This document shows positions 62,696 through 64,000 of a stretch of 64,000 bases of DNA, one piece after another. The DNA is from Pontibacter populi. Lineage in GTDB: Bacteria > Bacteroidota > Bacteroidia > Cytophagales > Hymenobacteraceae. The first letter of the stretch is position 1. Each line of letters begins with the position of its first letter. The translations under genes and the position numbers were made by a program. The stretch is from NCBI RefSeq assembly GCF_019336435.1, contig NZ_JAHWXQ010000002.1, positions 992,001-1,056,000 on the forward strand, in the 5' to 3' direction. The notes beneath the pieces were generated by a model. That model was not told the origin of the DNA. It saw only the letters and a list, made by a program, of their open reading frames with translations, and did no database searches.

Positions 62696-63124
62696 ATGAA
62701 AACTTTTTACCTCGATAATGAATACGAATACGATTTTGACCTCTATGGGTTAGTTTCGTCGGGGAAAGACTATACCATGGCATGGTGGCTGAACAAACTT
62801 TTTGAGATGCGCCTGACCAGGCAAAAAGATTTATGTTTTACTTTACCGGGTCGCGAACAACTTCTGATCTCTAACTATGAATTCGTTACTGAGCATAGTG
62901 TTATCCGGTTGTTGCGCAATAAAGCCTTAGGCACAAGCACGCTGCGCAAGCCATACCTCCTGCCAGATATAAAGGAATATGATTATGTGCTGCAAATAAC
63001 GGGGTCGATGCCGAAACGATACGCACAAAGCCTGTTAAACACACTATTACTGATACCGTTGGTAGAGTATGTAAAACAATTCGACCCGGTATCACTTAAG
63101 TTTAAAGAGAATCTGATTTTTTAA
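62696..63124 (+). CDS. IPExxxVDY family protein
   Basis: A 142-residue protein of the small Bacteroidota family named for its C-terminal motif; here the motif reads [13 protein letters not shown]. Other parts are [20 protein letters not shown] and [20 protein letters not shown]. Members lie almost always between the acpP-fabF-rnc operon and pyk, as here, so a link with central metabolism or ribosome-related control is plausible but unproven. I start at the ATG at 62696; an in-frame start at 62636 would translate upstream DNA. pyk begins 2 bases after the stop. Confidence 0.85.
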   Translation: MKTFYLDNEYEYDFDLYGLVSSGKDYTMAWWLNKLFEMRLTRQKDLCFTLPGREQLLISNYEFVTEHSVIRLLRNKALGTSTLRKPYLLPDIKEYDYVLQITGSMPKRYAQSLLNTLLLIPLVEYVKQFDPVSLKFKENLIF

Positions 63125-63126
63125 AT

Positions 63127-64000
63127 ATGAATATTACGTTTAACAAAACTAAAGTACTTGCTACCGTTGGTCCTGCTTCCAACACGTTTGAGCGCTTATT
63201 GGCGCTGGTGCAAGAAGGTGTAGATGCTTTCAGGCTGAACTTTTCACATGGAGAGCATTCAGAACATTTAGAAGTTATCAAACATGTGCGTGAGATCAAC
63301 CGCCAGTTTAATACAACCGTCTGCCTGGTACAGGACCTTCAGGGACCTAAGATCAGAATCGGGGAAGTAGAGAACGGTGGTGTTGAGATAAAGCAGGGAC
63401 AGGAGGTTATTCTGCGTTGCGACGGTTCCGTAAGCACAACAGACCACCTGGCCACCAACTATACCCAGCTGGCTAAAGACGTTAAAGCAGGCGATGCCAT
63501 CTTATTAGACGATGGTAAGCTGGAGCTGAAAGTATTACATACCGATGGCAACCTGGAAGTACGTTGCGAAGTAATTTATGGCGGCGTGGTTAAACCCCGT
63601 AAAGGCATTAACCTGCCTGATACCAGCGTATCTGCCCCTTCCCTTACCGAAAAAGATTTACGCGACCTGCATTTTGGTCTTGATAATGATATTGAATGGG
63701 TAGCCCTTTCTTTTGTGAGATCTGTAAAAGATATACACGAGATAAAGCGTATTATTGAAGAGCGTGGCAAAGACACCCGCGTTATTGCCAAAATAGAAAA
63801 GCCGGAAGCCATCAAAAACATTGATGAGATAATTGAGGCAACTGACGCCATCATGGTAGCCCGTGGCGACCTTGGGGTTGAAGTTGGCATGGAGCAGGTT
63901 CCTATGATCCAGAAGATGGTAGTAGAGAAAAGTAACCGTGCTGCCAGACCAGTTATTATTGCTACGCAGATGATGGAAAGCATGATCGTGAATCCGCGCC
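63127..64000 (+). CDS. pyk: Pyruvate kinase, N-terminal part
   Basis: The first 291 codons run off the right edge. Present are the N-terminal helix start [20 protein letters not shown], substrate and ADP-site segments ([31 protein letters not shown]), the small B domain (about 72-168) and the active site up to [40 protein letters not shown] and IATQMMESM. It makes pyruvate and ATP from phosphoenolpyruvate and ADP. It directly follows the IPExxxVDY gene and shares its transcript. No CTATAG motif occurs in the visible part. Confidence 0.97.
   Translation, partial: MNITFNKTKVLATVGPASNTFERLLALVQEGVDAFRLNFSHGEHSEHLEVIKHVREINRQFNTTVCLVQDLQGPKIRIGEVENGGVEIKQGQEVILRCDGSVSTTDHLATNYTQLAKDVKAGDAILLDDGKLELKVLHTDGNLEVRCEVIYGGVVKPRKGINLPDTSVSAPSLTEKDLRDLHFGLDNDIEWVALSFVRSVKDIHEIKRIIEERGKDTRVIAKIEKPEAIKNIDEIIEATDAIMVARGDLGVEVGMEQVPMIQKMVVEKSNRAARPVIIATQMMESMIVNPR

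Overview
The window is ordinary chromosome from a member of the Bacteroidota, most likely Cytophagales / Hymenobacteraceae (Pontibacter-like; the genus is inference). The grounds are: families largely confined to that phylum (DUF2851, the IPExxxVDY protein next to pyk, a beta-propeller/triple-tyrosine sensor fused to a LuxR-type helix-turn-helix, carboxypeptidase-regulatory-domain proteins); the gene order acpP-fabF-rnc / IPExxxVDY-pyk; few Shine-Dalgarno sequences; and repeated -7 boxes of the Bacteroidota form TAnnTTTG. No rRNA, tRNA, CRISPR array, prophage or plasmid function was seen.

Layout. 1-16 kb: end of a GH3 glycosidase, a propeller-LuxR regulator, an erythromycin-esterase-family enzyme, a DUF4197 lipoprotein, cinA, a 2-oxoacid dehydrogenase E2, four small envelope proteins, valS, a pentapeptide-repeat protein and a ferredoxin. 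16-30 kb: LuxC-type acyl-CoA reductase, nucleoside phosphorylase, class IV aminotransferase, trhO, a NeuD/PglD-type acetyltransferase, a membrane protein coupled to DUF2851, two carboxypeptidase-regulatory-domain proteins, DUF5996, DUF1456, a GNAT enzyme, an AT-rich orphan and pyrF. 30.6-31.4 kb: a REP-associated tyrosine transposase (RAYT) inside near-perfect inverted repeats. 31-46 kb: lolA, ftsK, pyrD, an M48 protease with a YjgN-like membrane protein, several small DUF proteins, a helical-repeat protein, a tandem paralogous secreted pair, xerD and aroQ. 46-64 kb: class V aminotransferase, marC, rnhA, trmN6, a saccharopine-dehydrogenase-like enzyme, cdd, an esterase, envelope proteins including a PEGA protein, lgt, nadE, rnc-fabF-acpP, the IPExxxVDY protein and the start of pyk.

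The genes are mostly housekeeping; the intergenic DNA is the unusual part. (1) The palindrome CTATAG, usually as AACTATAG/CTATAGTT, occurs about 100 times in genes and spacers, against 16-19 expected, and is missing from two AT-rich orphan genes and from several genes likely to be highly expressed. (2) Five ~115-bp composite elements each carry four hairpins whose stems vary with compensation while the tetraloops stay pyrimidine (TCCT-like) in hairpins 1-2 and purine (AGGA-like) in hairpins 3-4. The arms flanking the RAYT gene have the same order, two TCC-loop hairpins before the gene and two purine-loop hairpins after it, so the composites may be gene-less versions of RAYT-type units. (3) Other dispersed families (TGGCGCGAG-ended units, a 36-bp terminal-inverted-repeat element, GTCATTTCGAG elements, CCCCTC boxes) fill almost every gap longer than 300 bases. 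Many intrinsic terminators are perfect stems whose base is formed by half copies of the CTATAG-type motif.
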